From: Bacteroides gallinarum DSM 18171 = JCM 13658 | GTDB lineage: Bacteria > Bacteroidota > Bacteroidia > Bacteroidales > Bacteroidaceae | Direction: 5' to 3' | Length of the DNA stretch: 64,000 bases | Assembly (NCBI RefSeq): GCF_000374365.1 | Contig: NZ_KB894125.1 | Location: forward strand, 52,577 to 116,576 | In this document: positions 62,146-64,000 of the stretch, piece after piece | Position numbering within the stretch: position 1 is the stretch's first letter | How the letters are laid out: every line of letters begins with the position of its first letter | Position numbers and translations under genes: made by a program | The notes under the pieces: model-generated | Databases searched by the model: none | What the model saw: only the letters and a program-made list of their open reading frames with translations | Told to the model about the DNA's origin: nothing

Positions 62146-63369
62146 TCAAATTACTACCGAGAACCTTTCCCCGATTCTCTCGTTCAATGTTTTGGTATCG
62201 GCATCCACCTTGTCGTCGGTCACTTTGGCATAAATCCGCGTGGTCTCAATCCGGCTATGCCCCAGCATTTTGCTGACAGTCTCAAGGGGAACGCCGTGCG
62301 ACAGGGTTATTTCGGTCGCGTAGGTGTGCCGTCCGCAATGGAAGGACAACGGTCTGTCGATGCCGCACATTTCGGCAATGCTTTTCAGGTAATGGTTCAG
62401 CGTGCTGTTTGAATACATAGGAAACAGTCGCTCATTCGGAGCGGTGTCACGGTATTTCTCGATAATCTGCATCGGCAACTCCAACAGCGGGATGTCGAAA
62501 CCTATTGCGGTTTTCTTTCTGGAACTCCTGATCCACCATGTCCCGTCTTCGGCGAGGGAAAGGTTCTCTTTCGTCAACAGCCTCATGTCGCTGTACGAGA
62601 TGCCGGTGAAGCAGGAAAAAAGGAACATGTCCCGGGCATGGTAGAGCGCCCGGTTATGGAACGGGGTGGTCATGATCCGTTGCAGTTCCTCCGACGTGAG
62701 GTATTTCTGCTTCGGCTTCGGGTGGACGGGTTCATACCCGGCAAAAGGGTTTGCGGTGATGATGCCGTCCGCAATGGCTTCCCTGACAACCGTCCGCAGC
62801 CGTACCGTGAGGTGGACGATCGTGCCGGGCGCGAGGTGGCACTCCGTCCGCAAATGCAGGTCGTACTTGTCGATGAAGGAACGGTCTAAAGCCGAGAAGG
62901 GCATATCGGACAGCCTGTATTGTACGGCAATGAATTTTGCGACATGGTTGTATGCGTTGCGGTAGCTGTTCAGACTGCTTTCCACACGGCTGACGCCAAC
63001 CCGCTTTTCAAAATTGCTGATGAAATACCTGAAATAACCCAGCAAGGTTTCCTGCTCCGAAGCCATTCCCAGAAGCTGGTGTTTCACCTCTTCGGCGGTT
63101 ACACCCTCACGGACCGTCGAAAGTTCCGTGTAAATGTGCAGGGCCTCCGCGCGGATTTCGTCCAGCCTGTTGTTGATTTCCTTGGCCGCCATGCTCTTCC
63201 CCGAAGCACGTCCTGACATCCACAACGATTGCGGTACACGGATTTTCACGCTGAAAGCCGTTTCGGAGTATTTCCCCACATTGAGCCTTGCCATTACAGG
63301 GCAGTTGCCCCCGGCATCGGCCTCGCTCTTTTTAAGGTAGAACGATACCTTTACATCTGCCTGGTTCAT
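62146..63369 (-). CDS. Tyrosine integrase 2
   Basis: A 407-residue tyrosine recombinase, a paralogue of integrase 1. The catalytic landmarks are CFTGISYSDMRLL, SSRKKTAIGF, LSFHCGRHTYATE and MLGHSRIETTRIYAKV. An N-terminal arm-type domain starts MNQADVKVSFYLKKSEADAGGNCPVMARLN. The two genes are co-oriented, with 2 the upstream (promoter-proximal) one. Paired tyrosine integrases at one end of Bacteroidales elements are common. The attachment site should lie near this end. Confidence 0.93.
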   Translation of the reverse strand: MNQADVKVSFYLKKSEADAGGNCPVMARLNVGKYSETAFSVKIRVPQSLWMSGRASGKSMAAKEINNRLDEIRAEALHIYTELSTVREGVTAEEVKHQLLGMASEQETLLGYFRYFISNFEKRVGVSRVESSLNSYRNAYNHVAKFIAVQYRLSDMPFSALDRSFIDKYDLHLRTECHLAPGTIVHLTVRLRTVVREAIADGIITANPFAGYEPVHPKPKQKYLTSEELQRIMTTPFHNRALYHARDMFLFSCFTGISYSDMRLLTKENLSLAEDGTWWIRSSRKKTAIGFDIPLLELPMQIIEKYRDTAPNERLFPMYSNSTLNHYLKSIAEMCGIDRPLSFHCGRHTYATEITLSHGVPLETVSKMLGHSRIETTRIYAKVTDDKVDADTKTLNERIGERFSVVI

Positions 63370-63811
63370 AATCTGTTCCTTTGGTTACAAAATTAACGGA
63401 TACAGAGTTAATGAACGGCATGAAGAATATGGCAGAACATGGAAACAAGTACCATCGGTTGTTAACAAAAGCCATATTTTTTTCCTGGTACGGAAAAAAT
63501 GACTACCTTCGTGAAACAAATTATTGAGAGACAACGCTCTTTACGGTTTCGGTTGGAAGTACTTCCCAATGAATTCATGCACCCATAATGGGCAACGGAT
63601 AGGTAGCAATTCTTCCTCCTAACCCTTCAAAAAGTGGCTTTAAGGCACCGCTAAACGAATATAGAGTAAAATTGCATATATCCCTTAGTTTCCAACGGTT
63701 TGTATTATTCTTCTCAAATCCATCCATATTTGGGCGAGTTTTGTTATCTTTAGGTATTCCCCGGCAAACAAGGTTTGACGGCCCAAACGGGGGAAATACC
63801 TCAACTAAGAT
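63370..63811. other. Region between integrase 2 and the transposase
   Basis: No supported gene. It should contain the integrase promoter and possibly the element's attachment end and the left end of the insertion sequence, but I cannot fix either boundary. A hairpin GGTATTCCCC (63753-63762) / GGGGAAATACC (63790-63800) stands just before the transposase ATG and could limit its translation. Confidence 0.4.
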
Positions 63812-64000
63812 ATGGCTAAGATACAAAATATTTCAGAAATTCACCCTACTTTGGGCTTTACAGAATTTGATATTCTGGAAAAATATCGCAAGAGTTTTAA
63901 TGAGAGTGAGCTTGGCAGGCTTCATTCTGTGTTCCCGTTTGAGCGTTTGGCAAAAGCCGCAGGTCTGTCGGAACATCGTCTGGGCCGCAGGAACATTTTC
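63812..64000 (+). CDS. Insertion sequence transposase, N-terminal part
   Basis: An open frame from ATG 63812 to the window end: MAKIQNISEIHPTLGFTEFD..., then FPFERLAKAAGLSEHRLGRRNIF. This resembles the N-terminus of DDE-type transposases common in Bacteroides; I cannot name the IS family safely. It is cut by the window end. If the IS is complete it may sit at or just beyond the end of the ICE. Confidence 0.6.
   Translation, partial: MAKIQNISEIHPTLGFTEFDILEKYRKSFNESELGRLHSVFPFERLAKAAGLSEHRLGRRNIF

Overview
The window looks like a piece of an integrative and conjugative element (ICE) from a gut Bacteroidales genome (Bacteroides/Phocaeicola/Parabacteroides-like). The evidence is MobA/MobB/MobC transfer genes, RteA/RteB-type regulators like those of CTnDOT, DUF3945/DUF4099 proteins, a PRTRC cluster, fimbrillin-family lipoproteins, promoters with the Bacteroides -7 box (TAnnTTTG), and a pair of Bacteroides-type tyrosine integrases at the right side. 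Most of the window has moderate GC content. Several cargo genes are clearly AT-rich (about 37.1-38.6 kb and 53.3-55.2 kb) and look acquired.

Layout. (1) 0.2-6.7 kb: a promoter and hairpin-rich leader that may hold oriT, then mobA, the relaxase mobB and the coupling protein mobC. mobC is split by a 2.5-kb group II intron that encodes a reverse transcriptase/maturase with an HNH domain. (2) 6.9-8.5 kb: four small accessory genes ending in a terminator. (3) 8.8-11.3 kb, minus strand: an AbiL-like (RloA/RloB) defence pair bracketed by two near-identical 27-bp palindromes. (4) 12.0-21.2 kb: DUF3945, DUF4099-like, topoisomerase III and the PRTRC E, C, F, B and ThiF genes; F appears frameshifted. 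Long fold-back repeats sit between genes across 6.7-17.1 kb. (5) 21.2-28.1 kb: a surface-adhesin cluster (DUF3575 protein, FimB/Mfa2-like lipoprotein, fimbrillins, a lipocalin-like lipoprotein) behind a long leader with a 43-nt CT tract and a strong hairpin.

(6) 28.2-55.2 kb: a complete extracellular contractile injection system (eCIS) of the kind described in gut Bacteroidales as BIS. It has a Pvc16-like cap protein, sheath, two tube proteins, DUF5908, LysM hub, VgrG/gpV-like spike, PAAR tip, gp25, two large baseplate proteins, a possible fibre, tape measure, DUF4157 protein and AAA+ ATPase. Two cargo islands interrupt or follow it. One, between PAAR and gp25, holds a fimbrillin-like lipoprotein, an AT-rich putative effector, an HU remnant and an autonomous KilA-N gene. 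The other, after the ATPase, holds AT-rich putative effectors.

(7) 55.2-63.4 kb: rteA (split by a one-base frameshift) and rteB, a RibD/DHFR-like gene behind an attenuator-like leader, three excisionase-like helix-turn-helix genes, and two tyrosine integrases on the minus strand. (8) 63.8 kb to the end: the start of an insertion-sequence transposase.

How it fits together. The integrases and excisionase-like proteins probably move the element in and out of the chromosome. RteA/RteB probably sense and switch on excision and transfer, and MobA/B/C process and deliver the DNA. No mating-pair formation (tra) genes are visible; they must lie outside the window or be supplied in trans. The cargo is a surface-adhesin set, a contractile injection machine with its likely payloads, and an anti-phage module.
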